Positions 17,088 through 25,428 of a DNA stretch of 64,000 nt are shown here, piece after piece. This DNA is from Ralstonia pickettii (GTDB lineage: Bacteria > Pseudomonadota > Gammaproteobacteria > Burkholderiales > Burkholderiaceae): positions 272,373 to 336,372 of the forward strand of contig NZ_CP104383.1 in the NCBI RefSeq assembly GCF_030582395.1. Reading direction: 5' to 3'. How positions within the stretch are numbered: position 1 is the first letter of the stretch; each line of letters begins with the position of its first letter. The position numbers and the translations under genes are program-made. The notes under the pieces are model-generated. The model did no database searches and was not told where the DNA came from. It saw nothing but the letters and a program-made list of their open reading frames with translations.

Positions 17088-17471
17088 TTAGTTTGATTCG
17101 CCTTTCACAAGGCGCAGAAGGCGCGCTCGCTCGGTTTCGCGCGGCCCAATAGCAGCGGGCACGCCATATCCAACCGGCGCGGCCTTGGCCCACATGCCCA
17201 TCAGCCGCTCCCGATCAGCGAGCATGATCGCCCCACGCTCTTTCACCGCATCACGAACGGCTGCGCGGTACACGGGTGAGCCCGCCGTATAGCCGTCCGC
17301 CAGGATGCGGTACGTCACGGCATCAACTTCGCGGCGTTGCTCTGCGGGATTCGAGATGACGCCAAATAGCACCAGCACCGCATTCAGTGCGATCGCCACG
17401 GCGGCGCATTGCACCATGAGGGCGAGAATCCGCCACCTGAGTGGCTTTTTGGGCTTGGGTTCGGGGTTCAT
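17088..17471 (-). CDS. Single-pass membrane protein, 127 aa
   Basis: MNPEPKPKKPLRWRILALMV: short basic cytoplasmic N-terminus, one transmembrane helix (about 14-36), then a soluble helical domain (AVRDAVKERGAIMLADRERL). Unknown function. Confidence 0.5.
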   Translation of the reverse strand: MNPEPKPKKPLRWRILALMVQCAAVAIALNAVLVLFGVISNPAEQRREVDAVTYRILADGYTAGSPVYRAAVRDAVKERGAIMLADRERLMGMWAKAAPVGYGVPAAIGPRETERARLLRLVKGESN

Positions 17472-17609
17472 TGTGTGCACCAGACATTCCGAATGGTCGT
17501 TCGTACGCTCTCACAACGCAGACGCGCGACTTCGCACGGCAAAGGCCGTGGGCGCACTGGTGGCACGCCCACGACCTCAACTCGACACGGCGCCGCCATC
17601 ACCGGGAGC

Positions 17610-17996
17610 TTAAGCACGGCGAGGCTCATCTGCTCGCTTGCGAGGACCGCGCCAGACCTGGAAGACACCCACCGCCCCCAAGCCTGTGGCCACGACAAGA
17701 GCCGCAAACATCGACCGCTGCAGCACGCGAATGGTGCTCTCGGCACCGGCGATCGCTCGATAGACCTCCTCCGCGATCGGGCCCGGCGTGCTGGCAAGCA
17801 GCGTATTGAAGAGCACCAGCTCCAGTTCGTGCGTGGCCGAAACCAGTTGATCCGCCAACACGAGCGCAACGCTTGGAGCTGACATCAGGGCCGTCAGTAA
17901 CAGTCGGCCCAATCCCCGCTTCGCGCGCTGACGCAGAAAAGGCGCCCCGGCACCACGCCAATGCTCCGTCCCGATGTTATGTCTCCCCGCGTTCAT
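17610..17996 (-). CDS. Two-helix membrane protein, 128 aa
   Basis: Hydrophobic segments at about 32-50 and 95-115 with a helical loop between. It follows the SPFH gene by 9 bp on the same strand, so the two probably work together at the membrane. Confidence 0.55.
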   Translation of the reverse strand: MNAGRHNIGTEHWRGAGAPFLRQRAKRGLGRLLLTALMSAPSVALVLADQLVSATHELELVLFNTLLASTPGPIAEEVYRAIAGAESTIRVLQRSMFAALVVATGLGAVGVFQVWRGPRKRADEPRRA

Positions 17997-18005
17997 CGCG
18001 CTGGC

Positions 18006-20081
18006 TTAGGGGGCCGGGAGGGCTTCGGGCTTGACCGCTGACTCGCCATTCAAGGGCAGACCACTTCCCTTGTGCATGCCATCGCGAATCAGATTGGCCA
18101 GCAGCACTTCCACGAGAGTACCGCCACCACTACCGCTGCCGCCGGTTGCAACGACATCCGGCACCAGCTTCATCCCGGAGCCGGCAAGCGCCTCCGCGAC
18201 CTGGACGACGGCGTAGTTGCCGCTCTCCATCGAGTCGATCTTCTGCTTGATGACGCTGGCCTCCGCGGTACCGATGGCCTCGACCTTCGCGGCCTCCGCT
18301 TCACCCACCAGCCTGACCACCTTGGCGTCCGCTTCCGCGTTGATCGTCTTAGCTTGCGCTTCACCCTCGGCCTGCTTCACCGCCGCCCGAGCGTTGAACT
18401 CCGAGATGGACACCTGACGCTCTGCGTCGACCACCTTCGCCTGGGTATTGGCCAGGGCCGTCGCTTGCTCCAGCTCCTGACGGACGGCTTGGGCTTGCTT
18501 CTGGGTTTCGAACGTGACTCTCTCCTGCTCGGCCTGCTTCCGGTCGGTCAGGGTCTGCATCAGCTGCTCGGGTGGCACGATGTCGCCGATCAGCGTGTCA
18601 ACCGCGCCGACGTTGTACTCAGCCAGCGCGTCACCGATGGCCTTTCGGGCGTCGTCCTGACGCTTCGACCGCTCACGCAGGAAGTCGATGATGTCGGAGG
18701 CCTGGGCGCTGTTACGGAAGTAGTTGCCAATGGTCGGTTCAAGGACCTGCGTCACCAGCGCGGACATATCACCGAATCGGGCAATGACCTTCGGAGCATC
18801 GTTGCGCGGAATGTGGATGATCTGGCTGACATCGAGGTTGAACTTGAAGCCATCTGCCGAGCGTACCGTGATGGTCGACAGATTGGCGTCGAGCTTGTGG
18901 GCCTCCGATTTCCCTGCCGCCCAGTTCAGCACGACGTTTGCGGTCGGCACATTGCGGATCTTGTGGGTGTAGGGATTGATCGGATACTTGCCCGGATCGA
19001 GCGGCTCGGCCCATACTCCCTTCTCACCACGCGAGACGAGGTTGGCATGCTTGAAGGAATCGCCGGAAACGTCCCGTCCCTCGTTGCCGACATAGGCGAT
19101 CACCACGCCGACGTGGGCAATCGGTACCTCGGTCATATCGACGACGTCAACGGTGGCGAAGCGCGGGTTGATGAAGTAGCGGCCGGCGAGGAGCACCTGT
19201 TCCTGCAAACCCTTGCAGCCCCCGTTCTGGATGAACGCCTGCGGATTCTGGAACATGTTGTGGTCAGGCACTTCCGGGCCAGCGATTTCGCCCCGCCCCA
19301 AGGGCTTGCCTTCGCGCGTAGTCACGATGCCGACTTTGTTGTCGGGAATGTCCACCACTTCGGCCACATTGACATCGAAGAGTACCGGGTTGATGCGATA
19401 GGAACCCGGGGCGATGATGCCACTCTGCGGCCCACGCTCACCACCGTTTTCCAGGAACGAAGCGCCATCCTGGTAGGAGTCACACACTACCTGCTTGGCG
19501 ATTACGCGGCCCGCCGGCAACGGTGAGCCGTCACGGGCTTCCACGACGCCGATCTGGCTGGGCGGGATCGTGATGGTATCCGCGAGCGTGACCTTGAACA
19601 GCAGGGGATTGACCCGATACGTGCCCGGCGGAATTACATCGATCTGCGGGCCACGTTGGCCATCTCCCTCGAGGAACTGCCGCGCGTCCTGAAACATGTC
19701 GCAGTTGATGCGTTTCGCAAGAATGCGGCCGCTCGGCAGAGGATGGCCGTCACAGGCTTCGACGACCCCAACCTTCCCCACCGGGATCGTCACGAACTTC
19801 TTCAGCTCAACTGCGTACTGCCACGGCCAGAGCGCCCAATGGAGGCCCGGGGCGAGCGTGTCCGCCTGGTAACCAGCTTCGCCGGTCAGCGCCAAGATGC
19901 GCCCGTCGGGGAGACTGCGGTTTGAGCCGAAGAGAACGAATTTCTTCGTCACGACGCCAATGCTGTCATCGGGGACGATGATGACGCCAAACAGCCAGAG
20001 CACTTGGCGGTAGGCTGCTGCGATACTGATCACTGCGATTGCACCCACAATCTGCCAAATATGACCGAGGAGGTAATCCAT
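18006..20081 (-). CDS. SPFH/band-7 protein with tandem vault-like repeats
   Basis: A 691-aa protein. N-terminal membrane helix (about 10-36), then about five repeats of roughly 70 residues (near 41, 104, 177, 250 and 324). Each has VGVVEA-x-DG-x-PLPxGR near the start and PGxYRxNP near the end. An SPFH-like region follows (about 400-530), then a long charged coiled coil (about 530-640; RKQAEQERVTFETQKQAQAV) and a Gly/Ser-rich tail. SPFH proteins form membrane-associated rings. Repeats plus SPFH plus coiled coil is also the layout of the major vault protein. The start is preceded by an 18-bp palindrome but no strong ribosome site. Confidence 0.75.
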   Translation of the reverse strand: MDYLLGHIWQIVGAIAVISIAAAYRQVLWLFGVIIVPDDSIGVVTKKFVLFGSNRSLPDGRILALTGEAGYQADTLAPGLHWALWPWQYAVELKKFVTIPVGKVGVVEACDGHPLPSGRILAKRINCDMFQDARQFLEGDGQRGPQIDVIPPGTYRVNPLLFKVTLADTITIPPSQIGVVEARDGSPLPAGRVIAKQVVCDSYQDGASFLENGGERGPQSGIIAPGSYRINPVLFDVNVAEVVDIPDNKVGIVTTREGKPLGRGEIAGPEVPDHNMFQNPQAFIQNGGCKGLQEQVLLAGRYFINPRFATVDVVDMTEVPIAHVGVVIAYVGNEGRDVSGDSFKHANLVSRGEKGVWAEPLDPGKYPINPYTHKIRNVPTANVVLNWAAGKSEAHKLDANLSTITVRSADGFKFNLDVSQIIHIPRNDAPKVIARFGDMSALVTQVLEPTIGNYFRNSAQASDIIDFLRERSKRQDDARKAIGDALAEYNVGAVDTLIGDIVPPEQLMQTLTDRKQAEQERVTFETQKQAQAVRQELEQATALANTQAKVVDAERQVSISEFNARAAVKQAEGEAQAKTINAEADAKVVRLVGEAEAAKVEAIGTAEASVIKQKIDSMESGNYAVVQVAEALAGSGMKLVPDVVATGGSGSGGGTLVEVLLANLIRDGMHKGSGLPLNGESAVKPEALPAP

Positions 20082-20332
20082 AGAGAAATCCAGGTTCTTG
20101 TGTGTTCTGCACTGCCAGGAACATGTTCCTGGTCAGGAGTTGCAAACCCTTTGGGGGCAACGGCGTTGTGCGCGCAAACCTTGGCACCGCCGCAACACGA
20201 TTATGTCTGTCGCGCAGAACAGAATGATCGACAAGAGCCCTGTTTTTTCTGCCGCCTTTCTTCGGATTCAATGGCTGGCATCGGGTATGGGCTTGGCCGG
20301 CCCACTATCCGAACACTGGCACTGCGAGCACT
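20082..20332. other. Gene-free leader region of the SPFH gene
   Basis: About 250 bp with no supported gene. It contains the 18-bp palindrome at 20115-20132 and a CCAAAGGGTTTG segment. The likely SPFH promoter lies here. Confidence 0.4.
20115..20132. promoter_or_regulatory. 18-bp perfect palindrome upstream of the SPFH gene
   Basis: CCAGGAACATGTTCCTGG, perfectly self-complementary, 34 bp upstream of the SPFH start. It could be an operator for a dimeric repressor or an RNA hairpin like those before other minus-strand genes. Confidence 0.55.
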
Positions 20333-20479
20333 TCACCGAGGACGCGTCCGGCAGTAGCTGCTCCCCCCAGGCGGCAGGAAGAAGCTCGGTGCGTTCTCGC
20401 TCTTCGCCTCTTCGATCATCTCGCGTCCCCGCTTGCTCAAGATTTCGAACGTGTCAGGAGTAGCGCCCGAGACTGTCAT
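20333..20479 (-). CDS. Possible 48-aa protein
   Basis: Reads MTVSGATPDTFEILSKRGRE and ends with RTRPR; amphipathic helical composition. It starts inside the last 26 bp of the 176-aa gene in another frame. No clear ribosome site, so support is limited to plausible composition and overlap coupling. Confidence 0.35.
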   Translation of the reverse strand: MTVSGATPDTFEILSKRGREMIEEAKSENAPSFFLPPGGSSYCRTRPR

Positions 20480-20984
20480 CTGTCGAGATAGCCAGCGCTT
20501 CGAGCCCCATGGCAGCTGCAGCAGCATCCGAGGCTCTCTGATCCGGAGCGTCATCGCCCCAGTTCCCGGACGTCCCAGCGCCCGAGAATTGTCCATGTGA
20601 ATCAGTCGGCATGCCATGATGATACGAGTTGAGCGCACTGAGTAGCAGCGTTCTCAGGCTGGTCGGAACATCTGTCGCCATGTACAGCCAGAGATCAAAA
20701 TCATCGCTGTCGCTGGACAGCTTGTCGCTTCCGACGAACTGCTGTCTGGAAGGCATTGAACTGGTCTGCTGACGACGAGAATTCAATGCTGTCCTCTCGC
20801 GAGCAACATCGGCAATCTTCCTGATCTGTGCCTCTGCCTGGGCGGGCAACGGCACCTTCTTGGCTTTCACCTGCCCAAGCAGGGCGAGCAGATCCGCGCT
20901 CTGCTCGGCGGAAGCCGTGGACTGGGCAATGTGCGCATCCAGCTCCGCGTTGGTGCGCTCTATCTCGGCGTCAATGCGAGGCAA
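20454..20984 (-). CDS. Hypothetical protein, about 176 aa, start uncertain
   Basis: Helical N-terminal half (EIERTNAELDAHIAQSTASA, possible coiled coil) and a Ser/Asp-rich C-terminal half (SDKLSSDSDDFDLWLYMATD). No ATG in a good position; the TTG at 20984 is the best in-frame candidate, just after the leader hairpin. Not recognised. It follows leader element 5. Confidence 0.45.
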   Translation of the reverse strand: MPRIDAEIERTNAELDAHIAQSTASAEQSADLLALLGQVKAKKVPLPAQAEAQIRKIADVARERTALNSRRQQTSSMPSRQQFVGSDKLSSDSDDFDLWLYMATDVPTSLRTLLLSALNSYHHGMPTDSHGQFSGAGTSGNWGDDAPDQRASDAAAAAMGLEALAISTDDSLGRYS

Positions 20985-20994
20985 CCCATGCCCG

Positions 20995-21118
20995 CACCGG
21001 GAATGAGTTCCCGGTGGGATGAAAGCCAAGATGCCCCGAAGAACGTGGCAAGGCCTGTTGGTAGCACCGTGTGGCGCGGAATCGATGCGCGAGAAGCGCG
21101 AGATAAGAAGGCAGGATA
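20995..21118 (-). promoter_or_regulatory. Leader element 5 with downstream hairpin
   Basis: Plus sense TCGATGCGCGAGAAGCGCGAG at 21082-21102: the stem bases differ from the GCGTC/GACGC consensus but still pair. -10-like TATCCT at 21113-21118, exactly 12 nt upstream. Followed by the CATCCCACC tag (21014-21021) and a CCGGGAA/TTCCCGG hairpin. Confidence 0.65.
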
Positions 21119-21221
21119 TTCGATGCAAAGGAACACGCACCAGAGGCACGTTCTGCGCACTCCTAGGCAACCTCGCGCAGCGGCTGCAGCACAACATCCC
21201 GGTCGACTCTCAATGCCGCTC

Positions 21222-21255
21222 AGAAAGAAAAAAGGCCATCCTTCGGAGGATGGCC
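21222..21255 (-). terminator. Terminator of the PRTRC operon
   Basis: Perfect 9-bp arms GGCCATCCT/AGGATGGCC (21234-21255) followed on the minus strand by TTTTTTCTTTC, 9 bp past the ThiF-like stop. Confidence 0.85.
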
Positions 21256-21263
21256 ATGTTCAA

Positions 21264-22064
21264 TCAAGCAGCAATTCGCGGCGGCTTCTGCGCCTTGCGC
21301 ATACTCGGCACGTACCCGAATCGCGCCCATGCCTCCGGGTCTACCGGGAGCGGACTCGTGCGCCCCGCTTCGAGATTTACAAACACACCGCTGTACTGCA
21401 GCGTCCCGGTGCGGAACAATGTCCAAAGCAAATTGAAGGCTTGCACTGCAATCGCCTGGTTGATGACCAGCGACTGCTTGCGCAGCGCATCCTCCATCGA
21501 ACAAGACGGCGCCGTGTCCTTTGCATCGCGCTTCGGATCAATCAGCTCAGGAAACAGGTCGCCGACGTGAGGTAGGCGATGTTCAGCCCGGCCGCGAACT
21601 TGGCCAAGGATGACTTGACCACGATCGGTCTCATTGCCGCAATCGAGATAGTAGCCGCCCGTGCCGCGTTGCATGGCCTTGAGGATGGCCTTTCGCGCCG
21701 CCCTCGTATCCACACATCCAACGACCAAATCACAGCAGAACCGATCATTGGCATTGATACGCTGCACTTCCGCCTGCCAGTTGGTGCCCATGAGCACATT
21801 CAACCGATTGACCAGAAGAGCAGCCTTGTGCCGACCGACATCCGCTGGATAGAAGCCCTGGCGGCCGACGTTGCTCTCACTGACCGTGTCATCGTCATAG
21901 ACGACACAGTCGATACCACCGGGATGGCCAAGTTCGAGCATGGCGTGATGGAGCCGCGCCAGACTTGGGATAACCGCACTCCCCGTTCCGCCGGCGCCTA
22001 CTACAGCAATGCGCCATGCCCGCTCTGTCATCGCGCGAGGGATGCTATGCGTCATTTTGGTCAC
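21264..22064 (-). CDS. PRTRC system ThiF family (E1-like) protein
   Basis: A 266-aa protein. The nucleotide-binding loop VVGAGGTGSAVIPSL, the acidic DDDTVSESNVGRQGFY and CVDTRAARKAI match E1/ThiF/MoeB-type adenylating enzymes of the PRTRC family. E1-like enzymes adenylate the C-terminus of a small protein partner. I place the start at GTG 22064, which overlaps the upstream TGA (GTGA) and has GGAGG 4 nt upstream; an ATG at 22055 is an alternative. Last gene of the PRTRC operon. Confidence 0.85.
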   Translation of the reverse strand: MTKMTHSIPRAMTERAWRIAVVGAGGTGSAVIPSLARLHHAMLELGHPGGIDCVVYDDDTVSESNVGRQGFYPADVGRHKAALLVNRLNVLMGTNWQAEVQRINANDRFCCDLVVGCVDTRAARKAILKAMQRGTGGYYLDCGNETDRGQVILGQVRGRAEHRLPHVGDLFPELIDPKRDAKDTAPSCSMEDALRKQSLVINQAIAVQAFNLLWTLFRTGTLQYSGVFVNLEAGRTSPLPVDPEAWARFGYVPSMRKAQKPPRIAA

Positions 22065-22702
22065 ACAACCTCCCGAATGCCGAACTTCTGCCTCCAGGCG
22101 GCCGGTATGTCGTGGACACGTTCGAAGATGCCCTTGACGCACAACCTTAACGCCATGGACGGGCGAATGCTTGCGCAGTTGCCCAGCACGAACGCAAATT
22201 TCACGTCGTGCCTGTCGTCCTGATTGTCGGTTCCCGAGAAGAAGGCTTCAAACGTGCCATGGGAATGGCAGTCCATGACCAAGTGCTCGTTTTCCTGCAG
22301 CACCGGCCGGTCGTAACGCAGATGTCCGGAGCCGTGATCCAAGATTGCGACAGGGACGAGCCGGAACTCGCACGAGACGCCATTCCAGACGATCCAAGCA
22401 CCGGTTTCGTTCGGCATCGACGCACGCGCCATCTCGCCAAACTGGCCAACCAGTTCAGCTGGAAGTTGACCGCATGGCAACTCGGTCTCCTCATTGACAG
22501 TCCCGTAGGGGACGGCAGTTTCGACTTCGTAGCTTGCGATCTTGCGAACTACCCGCAGCCACGGGCGAACCACTTCGAGGAACACGCCGTTGGTTCCCAC
22601 CAGCAGGCGTTCACCACTACCAGACAATGGTGTCAGGCTACCGAATTTCGGCACCATGATCGTCGGGAAAGACGCTTGCAGCGTCATGTCCATCGGATGC
22701 AT
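22061..22702 (-). CDS. PRTRC system protein A, JAMM metalloprotease-like
   Basis: A 213-aa protein. The C-terminal half carries a complete JAMM signature: H136-x-H138 (DCHSHG) then S146-x2-D149 (FFSGTD), with an upstream Glu (E99, NETGAW). JAMM enzymes of this type cleave ubiquitin-like conjugates. GGAGG lies 5 nt before the ATG, and the start follows the protein B stop by one base. A 60-residue beta-rich N-terminal domain precedes the JAMM part. Confidence 0.85.
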   Translation of the reverse strand: MHPMDMTLQASFPTIMVPKFGSLTPLSGSGERLLVGTNGVFLEVVRPWLRVVRKIASYEVETAVPYGTVNEETELPCGQLPAELVGQFGEMARASMPNETGAWIVWNGVSCEFRLVPVAILDHGSGHLRYDRPVLQENEHLVMDCHSHGTFEAFFSGTDNQDDRHDVKFAFVLGNCASIRPSMALRLCVKGIFERVHDIPAAWRQKFGIREVV

Positions 22703-22703
22703 T

Positions 22704-23426
22704 TCAACCTCCAACTTTGCCGGCGATGAGATCACCGAGCGATTTCTTCAACGGAATGAGCACTTCCTTCGGGTACTCGGCAAAGTTGCCATCGAGCATC
22801 TCCTTCCAGAAGGCGTACACACCTCTTTCGAACTTGACGCGTTGGGCGCCGCGGTTTGGATGCGTGAAGGCCGACGAGAAGAAGGCTTCTTCCCAACCGG
22901 CAATCGAAGCGACATCGATCTGCTTCGGAACCTGCGCAGAGCCGATGCAAATCCTTCCCACGTCCCACGTATTGAAGTACGGCGGCTCGTGCAGCATGGA
23001 TTCCGGCGTCGGCCTGACGTCCTCCATCAAGGCAAACACGCTGAACCCGTCATTGGCCGCCTGGAACACCAAGCCCGGGTGCGGCACTACCGCACTGCGC
23101 GTACCCAATTCTTTGCATTGAAAGAACACCCGGCGAATCGCCGGCGGGCACCACCACGTTACGGCGCGCGTGCTCACGGACAGTACGTTCGGCGTCAGGA
23201 ACTCGCCCTTCGGCAACGCTGACAAAGCAACCTGGGTCACAGCGTGAATGAGTGCTCGCCGATTGAGCGGAACACCCGGGCCGATTGCAGGCTTTCGAGT
23301 CCCCGCCTCGTGAGTGATGCGGTGTGCCGTCGAGTATGTGAACTGCCCCTCGGCCGGCCCATACAGCAAAATGGCCCCTTGCAGGGCCACGTCATGAGAC
23401 CGACTGGCGGTCAAGATCTTGGCCAT
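22704..23426 (-). CDS. PRTRC system protein B (E2-like)
   Basis: A 240-aa protein with the PRTRC-B landmarks WWCPPAIRRVFF, PHPGLVFQA, VFALMEDVRPTPES and PPYFNTWDVGRICIG. From memory, Pfam places PRTRC B in a prokaryotic E2-like (Prok-E2_D) group; whether the Cys in WWCPP is catalytic cannot be told from sequence alone. AGGAGG precedes the ATG. Confidence 0.8.
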   Translation of the reverse strand: MAKILTASRSHDVALQGAILLYGPAEGQFTYSTAHRITHEAGTRKPAIGPGVPLNRRALIHAVTQVALSALPKGEFLTPNVLSVSTRAVTWWCPPAIRRVFFQCKELGTRSAVVPHPGLVFQAANDGFSVFALMEDVRPTPESMLHEPPYFNTWDVGRICIGSAQVPKQIDVASIAGWEEAFFSSAFTHPNRGAQRVKFERGVYAFWKEMLDGNFAEYPKEVLIPLKKSLGDLIAGKVGG

Positions 23427-23434
23427 GGGGCCTC

Positions 23435-24571
23435 CTATCGTGAAATGATGGTCAGTAATTGGTCGAGAGCCTTTACGATCTCGAACATGCGCGACAGGTC
23501 CTCATACTGCTTGGGCACCTGTTGCGGGTCGCTCGCCAGCGGAATCAGCACCTGGTACATCGTCGCCTCTCCGCTATTGCTAATGCATTCGAAATGGTCA
23601 TCCAGCAGTTCGCCGATCCACTCTTCGGAAAACACCGCAATGGAAGCGGCCGAATATGCAGGTTCGGCCCATTGCGAATGTTCGAAGAGCTTCGAGCCCT
23701 TGGCGCGCTGCAGTGCATCTTCCAGCTGCAGCATCGCGCGGCATACCCGCTGAATCCAGCGACTTGACGAACGCGCCAGCTCCAGCACCTCCGACCTCTT
23801 GAGAACGGACCGCCGAGGGCCTTTCCGGCCCTTGCGCTTGCCGCGCTCGGGGAACATTTCTTCCGGCGCCAGGACCGGACGAACATTGGAAGGCAGGTAG
23901 CGCTCGATGTCCTCACTGTCAGCCCCAAGGCGATCAGCAAGACTCTCCCTCGCGTTCTCGTCGGACACACCCTCATCCCAATCCCACCACCACCTGGCGA
24001 ACATCTCCAGGAAGTAACTCGGTGTGCGCAAGAAGAGCGAGTTGCAGGACGCTTCGTTGATCAGCGCCATCACAGAGCACAAGAGCCCGGGGTGGGCGCG
24101 CTGCAGTGGGTGCATCCGTGCGCCAATCTCGAAGATCTGCTCATGAGGCAACTCGATCGCCAAGTACAACGGCGCCGAGAGGTCCGTCTCCCATCCAAAC
24201 TGATCGACCTGATCGCGTGCTGCCGCCTGGTCGAGCAAAGCGAACCCAAACAGAAGCCGCTTGCACGTCGGTGTGCGTCGCCGCAGCCACGCGAACATCG
24301 CCTCTGCGAACATGTCACCAGCATTGCCGCTGGAGCGAGCGTCGCGCGGCGAGAGCGGACCAGCCTCGAAATGCGCCCGTATCAGACCGGTAAGGTCTCC
24401 CTCGTCGGTATGCCGAAGGCGTGCAATCGCTGGAACGCATTGTGAAATGGCCGGGAGTGTTAGAAAACCATCGGCAGCTCTATGTCCGGCAGGGGAATCG
24501 AATCGACATGCCGCCCCGCCGGTGAGGCTTTCACTGAAGCCTGATAAACCTTGGCAAGAATCGAACAACAC
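23435..24571 (-). CDS. PRTRC system protein F
   Basis: A 378-aa, mostly helical protein in the PRTRC-F position. The GTG at 24571 has an excellent AGGAGG 7 nt upstream, but the first 36 codons overlap the 72-aa frame 24460-24678, and the convincing F-like sequence only begins at LTLPAISQCVPAIARLRHTD. A non-AUG start downstream or re-initiation is possible. Role unknown. Confidence 0.7.
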   Translation of the reverse strand: MLFDSCQGLSGFSESLTGGAACRFDSPAGHRAADGFLTLPAISQCVPAIARLRHTDEGDLTGLIRAHFEAGPLSPRDARSSGNAGDMFAEAMFAWLRRRTPTCKRLLFGFALLDQAAARDQVDQFGWETDLSAPLYLAIELPHEQIFEIGARMHPLQRAHPGLLCSVMALINEASCNSLFLRTPSYFLEMFARWWWDWDEGVSDENARESLADRLGADSEDIERYLPSNVRPVLAPEEMFPERGKRKGRKGPRRSVLKRSEVLELARSSSRWIQRVCRAMLQLEDALQRAKGSKLFEHSQWAEPAYSAASIAVFSEEWIGELLDDHFECISNSGEATMYQVLIPLASDPQQVPKQYEDLSRMFEIVKALDQLLTIISR

Positions 24572-24678
24572 GATTCCACCTCCTCATCATGTAGAAAAAC
24601 CGCCCTATCGGGCGGTTTCTCAGTTCCATTGATGCTGACCGGATCGGCCAACGCATTCATCAGATCGCGCTTACGCAT
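24460..24678 (-). CDS. Possible 72-aa protein between PRTRC C and F
   Basis: MRKRDLMNALADPVSINGTE ... ending ELPMVF. Its ATG lies inside the protein C stop region (ATGCGTAA), so it would be coupled to it. It contains the terminator-like hairpin at 24595-24618 inside its codons. The C-terminal 36 codons overlap the start of F in another frame. Confidence 0.5.
   Translation of the reverse strand: MRKRDLMNALADPVSINGTEKPPDRAVFLHDEEVESCCSILAKVYQASVKASPAGRHVDSIPLPDIELPMVF
24595..24618 (-). terminator. Terminator-like hairpin inside the PRTRC operon
   Basis: Nine-bp arms AAACCGCCC/GGGCGGTTT followed by Ts on the minus strand, within the 72-aa frame and upstream of F. It could reduce expression of F, B, A and ThiF relative to ParB, E and C. 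Confidence 0.6.
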
Positions 24679-24889
24679 GGTTGCCCTTTGCGCCCGCGGC
24701 ACGCACGAACTTGTACACAGCGTTTTCCCCCTTGTACTCCGGACCCTCCACGGCTGCCGTGGTGAGTTCGGGATACTGGGCGGTGTACATGTCGCGCACT
24801 TGGTCCGGAGTGAACTGCGTTCCCGGATCGGCAAGCGTCATGCCGTTGTAGGAAAACTCGCGCTTGACCGTGTTGATGGTGATAGCCAT
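24671..24889 (-). CDS. PRTRC system protein C (ubiquitin-like family)
   Basis: A 72-aa protein with the PRTRC-C pattern: REFSYNGMTLADPG, TPDQVRDMYTAQYPELTTA, YKFVRAAGAKG. From memory this family is placed with prokaryotic ubiquitin-like proteins (Prok_Ub). The C-terminus AAGAKGNHA lacks a terminal Gly-Gly, so conjugation would need processing or an unusual C-terminus. AAGGAG precedes the ATG. Confidence 0.85.
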   Translation of the reverse strand: MAITINTVKREFSYNGMTLADPGTQFTPDQVRDMYTAQYPELTTAAVEGPEYKGENAVYKFVRAAGAKGNHA

Positions 24890-24898
24890 GGCTTCTCC

Positions 24899-25384
24899 TT
24901 AACCGAGCAGATCAGCGAGGGAGGTGCCAGACGATTTTTTGTCGCCTTGCGCATCTTTAGCTGACGAACTCGTGCTACCGGACGTCGTTTCAGTGACCTC
25001 AACATCGACCACACCATCGTCATCGTCGTCGTCCATGCCTTTCGACTTGGGCGCCGGCAACTTCGGATTGGCGCGATTGGATGTCGCGAGGGCCTTGGTC
25101 GCCTTGTTCGACTGAGCAGCGGTAGCCGCTTGAATCACCGCCTTCGTGGACTCGACCTGTTCGGCGAGACCCTGGCGGGCCTGCGTCACACCACCGATCG
25201 CATTGGCAAACTCAGCATCCAACTCCGCCGGCGTGGCCGTCAGAGCAATCGGCGCAACCAGGGCTGCGTCGTCCGGCTTGCTGACGGTCGGCGCGACGAC
25301 CACGGTCATCTCGTCACCCTGCATTGAAAGGGTGATAACAACCTTGTCGCTCGCCTTCACGAGCGGCACCAGTTCTTGAAACAT
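24899..25384 (-). CDS. PRTRC system protein E
   Basis: A 161-aa protein: a conserved N-terminal domain (MFQELVPLVKASDKVVITLS), a Thr/Ala-rich helix and an acidic low-complexity tail with DDDDDD, ending SLADLLG. Order ParB-E-C-F-B-A-ThiF is the usual PRTRC order. AAGGA precedes the ATG. Function unknown. Confidence 0.8.
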   Translation of the reverse strand: MFQELVPLVKASDKVVITLSMQGDEMTVVVAPTVSKPDDAALVAPIALTATPAELDAEFANAIGGVTQARQGLAEQVESTKAVIQAATAAQSNKATKALATSNRANPKLPAPKSKGMDDDDDDGVVDVEVTETTSGSTSSSAKDAQGDKKSSGTSLADLLG

Positions 25385-25428
25385 AGGGATTTCCTTGAAA
25401 ATGAATGGGATGGGGAAGCGAGGCGTGG

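Noticed and set aside
18072..19526. Long plus-strand open frame (484 codons) opposite the SPFH gene
   Set aside because: It is antisense to a gene with clear repeats and motifs; the composition is typical of a GC-rich mirror frame.
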